A stretch of 20,941 nucleotides of DNA from a virus. The stretch is from the IMG/VR virus record IMGVR_UViG_3300040960_000264, positions 1 through 20,941 of that record; one strand, written 5' to 3'. The position numbers and the translations under genes are program-made. Below are positions 14,028-20,941 of the stretch, one piece after another. The notes under the pieces were generated by a model. The model was given only the letters and a program-made list of their open reading frames with translations, was not told the origin of the DNA and searched no databases. The stretch's first letter is position 1, and every line of letters starts with the position of its first letter.

Positions 14028-14959
14028 TATAAATACTCGTCAGCAGATCCTGGTCCATACTTTAATTCAAAGTCTTGTTTTAAGCTGGGATTATTTTGAA
14101 GTGCAGCAATAGCCTCAGCTGGAGGTGTTGGATACGTTGTCTGATTTTGTGGTACTGAAGTTGTAATATAGGGTTTGATTAGGAAGTTGTTAGACAGTCC
14201 ACGATAAGCCGATGGGTTTTCTGTTTCAAGACTTGTGATAAAGTCTGGTGTAATAAACGTAGAGAGTAGGTAATCTCTAGCATCAGCTACTGTCCCTGGA
14301 TCACGGGAACTTAAATTGTTTAAAGCATTTTGTGTCTGAACTCTGTTAGGATCGTTCTCCAAACCTGCACGAGCAGTTCTAATTACGTTTTGTAATACAC
14401 CTTTGAACTGCTCCTCTCTTGCAGTGAAATCAGTCTTTTGGATAGCTCCTGGTTGCACATCAACAAACACAGTACGACCACCTTTAGTAGTCATGTTGTT
14501 AATTTTTTTAGCTAGTTTATAATACTCTTCTTTGTTGCTAAGATCAACAACATCAAACTCTTTAAACAGATCAATCTTATCTTCTACTGATGTAGGTGCT
14601 TTGATAATACTGATCATAGTAGGTAAGTCTTGAAGATTAATTATCCTGTCATAATCTGTAGCTTGCTCATTAATAAACTCAAGAACTTCCTGAGAAGCAA
14701 AGGGATCTGAGACAATATTATTCAAGTAGTTTAAAGTTTCTTCATCTTGAATGCCTGAACCATCAATACGTTCCTGTAGTTTTAATGCAGCTTCAGCAGC
14801 ACTTTGTTTTTTATCTGTGTCTGTAGATGTACTGCCACCCTTTTTAAGGTACAAACCAAGTAAGGCATCCTCACGAGAAGCAATAAGATCTTCTTGTCGT
14901 TTTCTTTCTTCATCTACAGTTTTTAAGTAGTCTAATGCACCTATTGCACTGAATGCCAT
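14027..14959 (-). CDS. Virion-type protein with C-terminal KYGPG motif
   Basis: This 310-aa protein has no named family. The N-terminal part (about 12-75) is a charged helical region. The C-terminus (about 283-310) reads AIAALQNNPSLKQDFELKYG, then PGSADEYL: a short helix with KYGPG and a final YL that I have seen at the ends of many podovirus internal proteins. Position between the transglycosylase and the large ejection protein suggests an inner-core or tail component. Its stop overlaps the ejection-protein start by one base. Confidence 0.7.
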   Translation of the reverse strand: MAFSAIGALDYLKTVDEERKRQEDLIASREDALLGLYLKKGGSTSTDTDKKQSAAEAALKLQERIDGSGIQDEETLNYLNNIVSDPFASQEVLEFINEQATDYDRIINLQDLPTMISIIKAPTSVEDKIDLFKEFDVVDLSNKEEYYKLAKKINNMTTKGGRTVFVDVQPGAIQKTDFTAREEQFKGVLQNVIRTARAGLENDPNRVQTQNALNNLSSRDPGTVADARDYLLSTFITPDFITSLETENPSAYRGLSNNFLIKPYITTSVPQNQTTYPTPPAEAIAALQNNPSLKQDFELKYGPGSADEYL

Positions 14960-14961
14960 GA

Positions 14962-15483
14962 TTATGCCCTCGCCATTAGGCCAGTCTTAACTGGCTCTTC
15001 TTCTTCGACTTCAGGTTCCATCTTAGGCTCTTCAGTCATCTCTTTCATAGTAGTTGGGATAGCTTCGCCTTCTTGCTCACTAAGCTTTTTCATAAGTTCT
15101 CTAGCACGTTCAACATCACGTTTGTACGACAATGCTTTCTCTTCTTCTTCAGTTTCCCAACCTTCTTTGTATTCAATACCCTCTGCATCAGCAAAACCTT
15201 TGATATACTCGTGGATAACTGGTGCAATAATCAGGCTTACATCAATGCTATGTATACCTTCCATAACAGCACCACGTAAAATACCTTGTACCATTGTCAC
15301 TAAGTCTACACCAAACTCAAGAAAGTATAGTACATCTTCCATAGCACCTGGTTTAAGAAGGTTTTCAATATGTGCATCAAGAGCCTCAACAGGGTCTGTT
15401 ATTTCTGGAGGTCTTTCATATGGAGCATTCTTTGGCTCTGTTGTAAGTGACTGCCCTGGAATGGGTCTTTCAAATGTCAGCAT
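14962..15483 (-). CDS. Unknown structural-type protein
   Basis: This 173-aa protein has three visible parts: a proline-rich N-terminus (1-30); a conserved-looking helical centre (30-105) with hydrophobic stretches around LVTMVQGILRGAVMEG and VSLIIAPVIHEYI; and a highly charged C-terminus (108-167) that is helical and then Glu/Pro-rich. It starts at a TAATG overlap with the transglycosylase gene and ends 2 nt before the next start. The central part is not hydrophobic enough for a confident transmembrane call. A virion assembly role is inferred from context only. Confidence 0.68.
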   Translation of the reverse strand: MLTFERPIPGQSLTTEPKNAPYERPPEITDPVEALDAHIENLLKPGAMEDVLYFLEFGVDLVTMVQGILRGAVMEGIHSIDVSLIIAPVIHEYIKGFADAEGIEYKEGWETEEEEKALSYKRDVERARELMKKLSEQEGEAIPTTMKEMTEEPKMEPEVEEEEPVKTGLMARA

Positions 15484-16331
15484 TAGTAATTCTCCAGCAT
15501 TTTTTCATATAAATTTACGTAAGGCATTACTTGTTGCCTAGACTTTTTAAGTCCACCACTGTCTAACCCTGGTCCATCATGATGCAGTGCGTAAACATAG
15601 TCTTCACTATAACCTTTTTTACGTGCCATCTCAATATTATCTACAGTATGATCTACTATAGCTTGAACTTGCATATCTACATCCCAACGATTTTCATCAG
15701 TAAGCCCATACTTACTACCAGTTTCATTAATAAACTGACCAAGACCAGATGCACTAGAAGTTTTTGCAGCTGCATCTGGATTAAAACCAGATTCAAATCT
15801 CACGGTTGCAAGGGTTAAAGCTATTTCCCTGTTAGACATACCTTCCTGACGACCAGTTGAAATAATCATTTTCATGATTTCTTCTTGTTGCTCTTTAGAG
15901 ATATCCCCAGCTTTTCTTGAATTACCTTTAAAGGGTCTATCAACAATCTCAAAGTTAAAGTAAGATTGTGGTGCAGGTTGACCTTCTTGTACGCCTTGTT
16001 TACCGTAAAGTTTTTCAGTCAAAGAAAGTTTTTTAGTTGTCTCTCCAGTTACAGGATCAACTTCACCGCCAAGGCTTTCTACAAGTTCTCTTTGTGCTTG
16101 AGACTTTGCTTTAGCTGCATTGTTCTGTTCATCTATGTCAGAAAAATAACTAAGCATAGTTTCTGAAAGGCTCTTAGCTTCTGAGTCAGTAACCTTTTGA
16201 GTATCCATGATACGTCTACCACCAAGGCCTCTTGTAGCTCTTGCTTGTTTAGCTTGAGAAGCTCCTTCAATGCCACCAGATTGCAGTGCCTTAATTAACT
16301 GCATGTAATTTGGTTGATAGTTAAAAGACAT
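15483..16331 (-). CDS. Lytic transglycosylase (SLT-like), virion-associated
   Basis: This 282-aa protein has a lysozyme-fold lytic transglycosylase domain at the C-terminus (about 150-280). The catalytic glutamate is E180 in VRFESGFNPDAAA, followed by SASGLGQF (193-200), the usual SLT signature, then YALHHDGPG (246-254), which occupies the place of the family's YNxG motif. The N-terminal 150 residues are charged and probably mediate virion attachment. Lying among the ejection-type proteins, it most likely cuts host peptidoglycan during DNA entry, the job of the N-terminal domain of T7 gp16. A role in final lysis is less likely but possible, since no other endolysin is visible here. Confidence 0.85.
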   Translation of the reverse strand: MSFNYQPNYMQLIKALQSGGIEGASQAKQARATRGLGGRRIMDTQKVTDSEAKSLSETMLSYFSDIDEQNNAAKAKSQAQRELVESLGGEVDPVTGETTKKLSLTEKLYGKQGVQEGQPAPQSYFNFEIVDRPFKGNSRKAGDISKEQQEEIMKMIISTGRQEGMSNREIALTLATVRFESGFNPDAAAKTSSASGLGQFINETGSKYGLTDENRWDVDMQVQAIVDHTVDNIEMARKKGYSEDYVYALHHDGPGLDSGGLKKSRQQVMPYVNLYEKMLENY

Positions 16332-16334
16332 TGA

Positions 16335-18218
16335 TTAACCCCCTAGTCCAAATAAGCCGTTCTTAAAGATATCTCCAAGGATACCTTGTGGGCTTGTACC
16401 GAACAAGAATCTCATAGCCAAGCTAGTGTTTGCTGAATCCTCAGCTTGAGCTAGTTTTTGTCTAGCAAGTTCTAATTCTTTATCACCTAAAATAATTTGC
16501 AAAGATCTGTCCATCGCAGATTGATCAGCAGTAAATGCAAACGACATAATATCACGTTCACGCTGCCAGATCTCATCCAAGTTCTTAGATGTCAAAGCGT
16601 TGATAGTCTTTGCGTAATCCATGTTAGCTTCGTTCTGTGCCGCTGTGTTTAGTGTAGCAATGTTCTGCCTCCACTGAGCATTAGCTTGTGCAACTACCAG
16701 ACCATTCTGAGCATTGAACTGATCACGTTGTTGTTGCATCTGTGCATTAAATTGTCTGATAGAGTTTATTGAACTTGCATCGTACTGAGCCATAGCATTG
16801 CTTTGAGATGCATTAAACTGTGACACTTGAGATGCAAGATTAGCAAAGAACTGATTAGTCTGGTTTTCACTCGAAGCATTAAACTGTGCTGCAGCATTCT
16901 CTGCTGCTTGATCCGTAAACAATGCTTGAATGTTTTGCTGCGCTTTAAACAACTCTGTCTGCTGTGCATTAGATAGGTTAGCCATATCCATTTGCATAAA
17001 GTTTTGAGCATTTTGTACAGCAGCTTGCTGTCTATTGTTTAAGTTAGCCATGTCTAAATTAGACAGTGCAGCAGCTTCAGCCATTACCATAGCCTGTCTA
17101 TTAGACAAGTTGTTTAGATTCATGGTGTTAGCTGCACGGCTATTCTCAAGAGCAATCTGTTGCTCTGCAGTAAAATTCATATTGGCAATATCACCAATAC
17201 GAGCAGAGTTAGCCACACGAGCTTGGAATGCTTGGTCAAACTCCATACCCATAAACTGAGCACGTTGTTGAGCCGCAAGCATAGCACGTTGTTGTCTGTT
17301 TGACAAGTTCTGTGCTTCAAACTGTGCGACAATATTGGCATCAGCTTGGGCAACTGGTAGTGCAGCTTCCATAGCAGCTTGTACTACAGCCTGACCTGCT
17401 AAAGAAGAGGCACCCAGACCACGGGAAGCCATAGTAGCCGCTGCGGCTCTCATAGCACCAGCAGCCCATGCAGGAGTAGCACCGCCTTGAAACTGCTGCA
17501 ACAATCCGTCTAACTGACCTTGTACTGTGGCTTGAGTTGTAGGAGTTGCTGTAGCAGCTTGGATCTGTTCGTTAAAGGTAGAAGCTACTTGTGCATCAGC
17601 AACACCAGAGATAAGTTCACCTTGTTGAATCTGTCTAGCTGCAGGGGCATTGACCATAGTAGCCGCACCCTGAGCAGCTTGCATTCCAGTCACAGATGTA
17701 GTTGCTTGCTGCTGTGCTTGTACTTGTGCATCTTGAGATACAGTACCAGTCTGTGCTTGTGTAGCTGCTGTTTCAGTTTGTACTGCAGGAGCCGCTGTAG
17801 CCGCAGTCATAGTAGCAGCAGGAGTAGCTGTTGGAGTTGTAGCAGCTTGAGCTTGCCCTACTGTTTCTGCAGTTGTTGTTGGTGCTGTAGGTGTAACCTG
17901 CCCAGCTGTAGTTGCAATTTCTTGAGTAGAGTCTGGAGTAATAGTTTCAACTTCAGCAGCAGTAGGTGTCATAGTCCCAGAAATAAGTTCTTGCTGTTGT
18001 TTTTGAAAATCTTCTAGTGTAGGAGTACCACCCTCAGCAAAACCTTTTTTAGCCATGCCAGCCATAGCTTGTTGATATTTACCCATACGTGCAGCTGCAG
18101 CAGGATTCGAAGCTAGGAAGTTTTCTAGTTGCGATGAAGGACCACTAAAGCCTAGAAACTTTCTTGCAAGTAGTACGTCTGGCGAATTTTCTGCCACACT
18201 ATTTTCTTTGTTCATCAT
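16335..18218 (-). CDS. Ala/Gln/Asn-rich virion protein with 11-residue repeats
   Basis: This 627-aa protein has three regions. The N-terminus (1-75) contains LLARKFLGFSGPSSQLENFL and KYQQAMAGMAKKGFAEGG, motifs I recognise from marine phage structural proteins. A linker (about 85-235) is low-complexity Thr/Ala/Gln/Pro. Residues 293-556 are 24 unbroken 11-residue units starting mostly with Asn followed by Leu/Ala (NLSNRQQ-type), a hendecad pattern typical of long helical coiled coils. The C-terminus ends FGLGG. Its length, extended helix and place next to the transglycosylase and ejection protein suggest an inner-core or tail-tube component. The start has two ATG codons and a weak AAGG upstream. 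The function is inferred. Confidence 0.75.
   Translation of the reverse strand: MMNKENSVAENSPDVLLARKFLGFSGPSSQLENFLASNPAAAARMGKYQQAMAGMAKKGFAEGGTPTLEDFQKQQQELISGTMTPTAAEVETITPDSTQEIATTAGQVTPTAPTTTAETVGQAQAATTPTATPAATMTAATAAPAVQTETAATQAQTGTVSQDAQVQAQQQATTSVTGMQAAQGAATMVNAPAARQIQQGELISGVADAQVASTFNEQIQAATATPTTQATVQGQLDGLLQQFQGGATPAWAAGAMRAAAATMASRGLGASSLAGQAVVQAAMEAALPVAQADANIVAQFEAQNLSNRQQRAMLAAQQRAQFMGMEFDQAFQARVANSARIGDIANMNFTAEQQIALENSRAANTMNLNNLSNRQAMVMAEAAALSNLDMANLNNRQQAAVQNAQNFMQMDMANLSNAQQTELFKAQQNIQALFTDQAAENAAAQFNASSENQTNQFFANLASQVSQFNASQSNAMAQYDASSINSIRQFNAQMQQQRDQFNAQNGLVVAQANAQWRQNIATLNTAAQNEANMDYAKTINALTSKNLDEIWQRERDIMSFAFTADQSAMDRSLQIILGDKELELARQKLAQAEDSANTSLAMRFLFGTSPQGILGDIFKNGLFGLGG
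16551..17342 (-). repeat. Hendecad (11-residue) repeat array inside the 627-aa protein
   Basis: Residues 293-556 can be written in 24 rows of 11 with no insertion. Column 1 is Asn in most rows (otherwise mostly Asp, Glu, Lys or Ala, with Phe and Tyr once each). Column 2 is Leu, Ala, Phe or Ser. Gln/Asn are frequent elsewhere. Large and small residues tend to alternate at column 2 in rows 304-425 (L, A, F, S, F, S, L, A, L, A, L), giving a 22-residue super-period. Rows 425-511 mostly end in Gln-Phe/Tyr. Confidence 0.8.
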
Positions 18219-18229
18219 TGTTTCTACCT

Positions 18230-18487
18230 TTATTTATTTCCTATCTGCATCCATACAGACGCTGCTATAAATGATAGCAAGGCTACTGTTGATATTTTTA
18301 CTGCTGTATTCCAAATACTTTTCTTTGTGTCACGAAAAGCTTCCAATAGATTGCGCATCTCTATAATATCTTTATGAGCTTCTTCATCCTGTAAACCAAG
18401 AGATTTCAATGCCTCACGAGCACCACGTCTTGCCGCACGATCAAGCATAGCCTCTAATTCTTCTGATGTCAAGTTTATGTTGCTCAT
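18230..18487 (-). CDS. Small one-TM protein, DUF6127-like, possible holin
   Basis: This 85-aa protein has a charged N-terminal half (EELEAMLDRAARRGAREALKS), a heptad-like middle helix around 38-56 and one C-terminal transmembrane segment (about 62-82, VKISTVALLSFIAASVW). The layout resembles DUF6127-type phage proteins as I remember them. One membrane helix with a charged tail in a late gene block makes a holin or membrane-anchored injection component possible, but no endolysin-holin pair is obvious. It starts at an ATGA overlap with the 54-aa gene upstream. Confidence 0.7.
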   Translation of the reverse strand: MSNINLTSEELEAMLDRAARRGAREALKSLGLQDEEAHKDIIEMRNLLEAFRDTKKSIWNTAVKISTVALLSFIAASVWMQIGNK

Positions 18488-18648
18488 TGATGTTTACCTA
18501 TTGGACAAGTATTTCCAGTTAATCTAGCTTTAATTGGCATTATACATTTACATATACTACAAGTTTTAGTTAGTTCTTTATACTCTTCACAAGATTTACA
18601 TATTTCTATCTTTTTGAGGTACTTATCTGTCGCCTCTAAGAAGGACAT
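18484..18648 (-). CDS. 54-aa cysteine-rich (zinc-ribbon-like) protein
   Basis: This short gene fills the gap between the thioredoxin-like and membrane-protein genes. It starts at the TAATG overlap with the upstream stop and ends at an ATGA overlap with the next start. The product has C17-x2-C20, C30-x2-C33-x-C35 and C48 followed by PIGKH. Cysteine pairs, then a C-x-C and a final CPxGK, recall small zinc-binding proteins common in tail regions of marine and T4-like phages. Metal binding is likely; the function is unknown. Confidence 0.78.
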   Translation of the reverse strand: MSFLEATDKYLKKIEICKSCEEYKELTKTCSICKCIMPIKARLTGNTCPIGKHQ

Positions 18649-19022
18649 TACGTACTAAACTCATGGATAGATGTAGCCCCCGAGATCATGTCAAAGTTAA
18701 CTTGCATGTTAAGCCAGTTAGTAATAGTTGTTTCTAAGTTAGTCGTATTGGAGAATGTACCCAATGCTTCCCAAATACGTGTACCGTTATGTAAAGCTAA
18801 AATAGCTGGCAGTACTGGTGGGGCAAACAGAGGAATATCATCTGATGTAACATCTAGCTTAGAAAATGTAACTGTAGGGTAATTACCTGCAATACCTTCT
18901 AGCTGTCCCTCAATGTCGCCACAAGCTGTGCATTCACTGTGGTGTAGTAGTACGATATCCCATGCATTAGTCTCTGCACGTTTATCAAATAAGTCTTGTT
19001 GTGTTACTGTTGGTAAAGCCAT
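18648..19022 (-). CDS. Thioredoxin-fold protein in the tail module
   Basis: This 124-aa protein has a thioredoxin-like pattern: strand WDIVLLHHS (21-29), active-site-like C31-T-A-C34 at the start of a helix, strand VTFSKLDVTSDD (51-62), then VLPAILALHNG (70-80) with P72 in the cis-proline position and a terminal helix (about 94-107). The usual Trp before the CxxC is absent (Ser-Glu precedes). A 20-residue C-terminal extension follows. It lies between the tail-fibre/adhesin genes and a zinc-ribbon gene, so a role in disulfide formation or as a structural tail component is possible. The fold is likely; redox activity is unproven. Confidence 0.75.
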   Translation of the reverse strand: MALPTVTQQDLFDKRAETNAWDIVLLHHSECTACGDIEGQLEGIAGNYPTVTFSKLDVTSDDIPLFAPPVLPAILALHNGTRIWEALGTFSNTTNLETTITNWLNMQVNFDMISGATSIHEFST

Positions 19023-19516
19023 TATACGTATCCTGTTGAACCTGCTGTTCTATAACAATATCTAATTGAGTATCCTGCAACGTATCCTGATGGGCAACCG
19101 TATGCATTTACAAAGTAGAACATCCAAGGTATAGTACCGTGTTGAACACCTGTAGCACCATTGTAATCTATAGCATTACCTGTGCCATTCACTACACCAC
19201 CATCTGTATAACCAGAGCTACAAGCACCTGGGGTGTTATAACTACCTGCAAAGTAAGGTGACCAACAAGGTCCAGTTGCATGTGCAGTAGGATTGACATA
19301 CAAATTATTACTGTAGCCGTAGCCTCCTGTATACTTGTAAGGAAAGTAATTATAAACAGACTCACGTTCAGCAGCAGTGGCTTCTGGAATAAACATAGTA
19401 TAACCAGAGTTATTGTAAAGGTATACCCACCTGTTTAACTCTGGTCTACCACTATTGCCACCAGGTCCATATCTACCCAGAATAGTAGCTCCATCTGCTA
19501 TATCACGACTGCTCAT
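19022..19516 (-). CDS. Gly/Tyr/Asn-rich tail protein, possible adhesin
   Basis: This 164-aa protein is dominated by Gly, Tyr, Asn, Ser and Thr with four cysteines (near 85, 98, 140 and 153) and almost no Lys; it starts inside the S74 coding end (14-nt overlap) and reaches the thioredoxin-like gene start with a one-base overlap. No family recognised. Composition (repeated aromatic/glycine runs such as TGGYGYSNNLYV) is typical of receptor-binding tips or C-type-lectin-like adhesins. Following a fibre with a self-cleaving chaperone, it may be a fibre tip or separate receptor-binding subunit. The cysteines and the CxxC protein next door could be functionally linked; this is inference. Confidence 0.65.
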   Translation of the reverse strand: MSSRDIADGATILGRYGPGGNSGRPELNRWVYLYNNSGYTMFIPEATAAERESVYNYFPYKYTGGYGYSNNLYVNPTAHATGPCWSPYFAGSYNTPGACSSGYTDGGVVNGTGNAIDYNGATGVQHGTIPWMFYFVNAYGCPSGYVAGYSIRYCYRTAGSTGYV

Positions 19517-20941
19517 TTAAACGATCAACCTCTGCCTTAAGCTCTTTAACTGCCTCAATCAAGTAAGCAATAATTGGAGCAGCACTAACTGTCTTATGCT
19601 CTTGTTCTTTTACAGCTTCAGGAATAACTGCTTCTACTTCTTGAGCAATAACACCAATGTCATGTACGCCATCTTCCTTCCAATCAAATGAAACACCACG
19701 TAGGCTATTAATCACATCTAGTGCATTTGTGACTGGTGCAATGTTCTCTTTTAAACGTTCATCTGATGAGTAGTAGAATGCTGTAGCTGTTACTGAGCTA
19801 GATGCTGTAAGTGTACCACAAGAGAAGTTCTGTCCACTTGTACCTGCTTTGTATGCATAACGTCCATCTGATTCAGACTCTGTGTAGTAACGACCATCGT
19901 GTGTATGGCTATCATCTGCGACAGTAACGGTTAGAGTAGCATTACCTAAGTTAGTAAATGTAGCTGAACCTGTTGCATCTCCTGCCAGTGTAAGTGTAGG
20001 ATCTGCAGTAGCTGTTGTAGCAATACTAACACTACCCAAGTTAGTCATAGTGCCTGAGCCTGTGACTGCCCCTGTGAGTGTGATTGTAGGGTCTTTAGCT
20101 AGGGATACTGCACCAGATGATACAGAGAAGTCTGTGCTGTTAAATGATGCAATACCTTTGTTTGAAGTAGAGGCATCCTCACCAGAGATAACACCAGATG
20201 AAACATCAATACCTTCACCTGCACTAAAGTGTGCACGTACTTCTGTTGCGCTGGGGCCAGTATAAGTAATAACACCTGTGCTGTTGTTGTAAGACAACGA
20301 ACCGTCACCACCTGCATCAGTTACAGATACTGCTGTTCTAGCTCTAGCAGTTGTATGGTACAGATTTGTAGAACCTTCAGCTAGATCATCTGTAGTAGAT
20401 GAGGCTAGACCTTGAGTACTGATAACACCTGTAGAAGAGTTATAAGATAGGTCACCACTTACACTAATAGCAGCTCTTGCTCTTGCATCAGTGTAATAAA
20501 GATTAGTACCCTCTGTTAGGTTTGTAGTGCTGTGGTTACTAATACTTGATACTGTACCTGTAACATCTCCTGTAACATCACCTGTAACATTGCCAGTTAC
20601 GTTGCCTGTGACATTACCTGTCAAGTTACCTGTTACGTTACCTGTAACCGCACCACTAAGAGTACCAGTAATAGTACCAGTGACACCTAGTGTACCGCCA
20701 ATAGATACGTTACCTGTGTTGACTGTTAAGTTACCTGTAGAAATAGATGTATTACCAGTAACAGTCAGAGTACCACCAACAGTGGTATTGCCTGTAACGT
20801 CAAGAGTACCTAAAGCATCTACATCTGCACCGTTTAACCGTAGTGATTCCACACTACCAGAATAAATAGAAAGCTGATTAGTACGATTAGTAAGCTTACC
20901 ATAGTCAACACCACCATCTTGTAGTTTTACATCACCACCAT
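19503..20941 (-). CDS. Tail fibre with S74 intramolecular chaperone domain (5' end outside window)
   Basis: The frame is open to the right edge: the bases before the GTG at 20852 continue in frame without a stop (reading GGDVKLQDGG and LTNRTNQLSIYSGS), so this GTG is internal and the gene is partial. Visible parts in order are a beta-rich TGN-type shaft, a TGxV four-residue repeat (20550-20645), two LYYTDARARA-type repeats, HTHDGRYYTESESDGRY, and a C-terminal peptidase S74 domain beginning at SSDERLKENI (about 19769). S74 domains help trimerise fibres and then cut themselves off at a conserved Ser near the domain start. The C-terminus is a coiled coil (YLIEAVKELKAEVDRL). It is a virion component binding the host surface. 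Confidence 0.88.
   Translation of the reverse strand, partial: GGDVKLQDGGVDYGKLTNRTNQLSIYSGSVESLRLNGADVDALGTLDVTGNTTVGGTLTVTGNTSISTGNLTVNTGNVSIGGTLGVTGTITGTLSGAVTGNVTGNLTGNVTGNVTGNVTGDVTGDVTGTVSSISNHSTTNLTEGTNLYYTDARARAAISVSGDLSYNSSTGVISTQGLASSTTDDLAEGSTNLYHTTARARTAVSVTDAGGDGSLSYNNSTGVITYTGPSATEVRAHFSAGEGIDVSSGVISGEDASTSNKGIASFNSTDFSVSSGAVSLAKDPTITLTGAVTGSGTMTNLGSVSIATTATADPTLTLAGDATGSATFTNLGNATLTVTVADDSHTHDGRYYTESESDGRYAYKAGTSGQNFSCGTLTASSSVTATAFYYSSDERLKENIAPVTNALDVINSLRGVSFDWKEDGVHDIGVIAQEVEAVIPEAVKEQEHKTVSAAPIIAYLIEAVKELKAEVDRLNEQS
20550..20645 (-). repeat. 12-bp tandem repeat coding TGxV in the tail fibre
   Basis: Eight consecutive four-residue units T-G-N/D/T-V/L occupy this 96-bp stretch. 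The DNA units are similar but not identical, with many synonymous differences, so the repeat is maintained at protein level and is not a fresh slippage product. It most likely forms a regular beta-structure in the fibre shaft. Confidence 0.85.

Noticed and set aside
17520-18017. 165-aa plus-strand frame rich in Ser, Cys and Leu
   Set aside because: It is the complement of the Thr/Ala/Gln-rich low-complexity linker of the 627-aa protein; its composition follows from that and there is no operon context.
20850-20852. GTG 20852 as the tail-fibre start
   Set aside because: The frame stays open to the window edge with fibre-like sequence, so the gene is simply cut by the window.
20527-20865. 112-aa plus-strand frame with VTLPVTLPV repeats
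   Set aside because: It is the complement of the TGxV repeat of the fibre gene.

Overview
The window looks like about half of the genome of a lytic, marine, T7-like short-tailed phage (podovirus). Genes are densely packed with ATGA/TAATG stop-start overlaps. A plus-strand block (1-10551) carries nucleotide metabolism and DNA replication. A minus-strand block (10581-20941) carries virion, lysis and tail genes. The two blocks meet at a bidirectional terminator (about 10553-10577). No integrase, repressor, rRNA, tRNA or CRISPR array is visible. The gene set is ThyX, T7-type primase-helicase, T7-type DNA polymerase A, gp2.5-like SSB, PD-(D/E)XK nucleases, MazG, monomeric B12-dependent ribonucleotide reductase, glutaredoxin and DUF3310, with convergent structural genes. 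From memory this resembles roseophage SIO1 and the cobaviruses (Zobellviridae) that infect marine Rhodobacteraceae. That placement is an inference from gene content and order, not from a search.

Left block, plus strand: the 3' end of thyX (to 313), then a non-coding stretch (314-557) with a tandem duplication of a roughly 90-nt element whose differences between copies largely preserve hairpins. Next come two small unknown genes, primase-helicase (1089-2702), DNA polymerase (2699-4546), SSB (4561-5064), an intrinsic terminator, a Cas4/RecB-like Fe-S nuclease (5122-5985), a small resolvase-like nuclease (5969-6310) and three small unknown genes (two of them only 50-53 aa). These are interleaved with MazG (6712-7083) and followed by the RNR (7225-9171), a DUF1289 protein, glutaredoxin, a possible third PD-(D/E)XK protein, DUF3310, an Rmf/CrpP-like small protein and a TTG-started small protein. 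Together they would make and sanitise dNTPs (ThyX, MazG, RNR with its reductant, DUF3310), copy DNA and degrade or resolve DNA.

Right block, minus strand, read from the right edge leftward: a long tail fibre (incomplete 5' end) with a 4-residue TGxV repeat and a C-terminal S74 intramolecular chaperone; a Gly/Tyr-rich 164-aa protein (possible adhesin); a thioredoxin-fold protein; a 54-aa Cys-rich protein; a one-TM protein (possible holin); a 627-aa protein with a long uninterrupted 11-residue repeat; a lytic transglycosylase; two structural-type proteins; and a 1148-aa internal virion (ejection) protein.

The observations most worth checking are the duplicated RNA-like element at 322-506, the 24-unit hendecad array in the 627-aa protein, and the CxxC thioredoxin-like protein inside the tail module.
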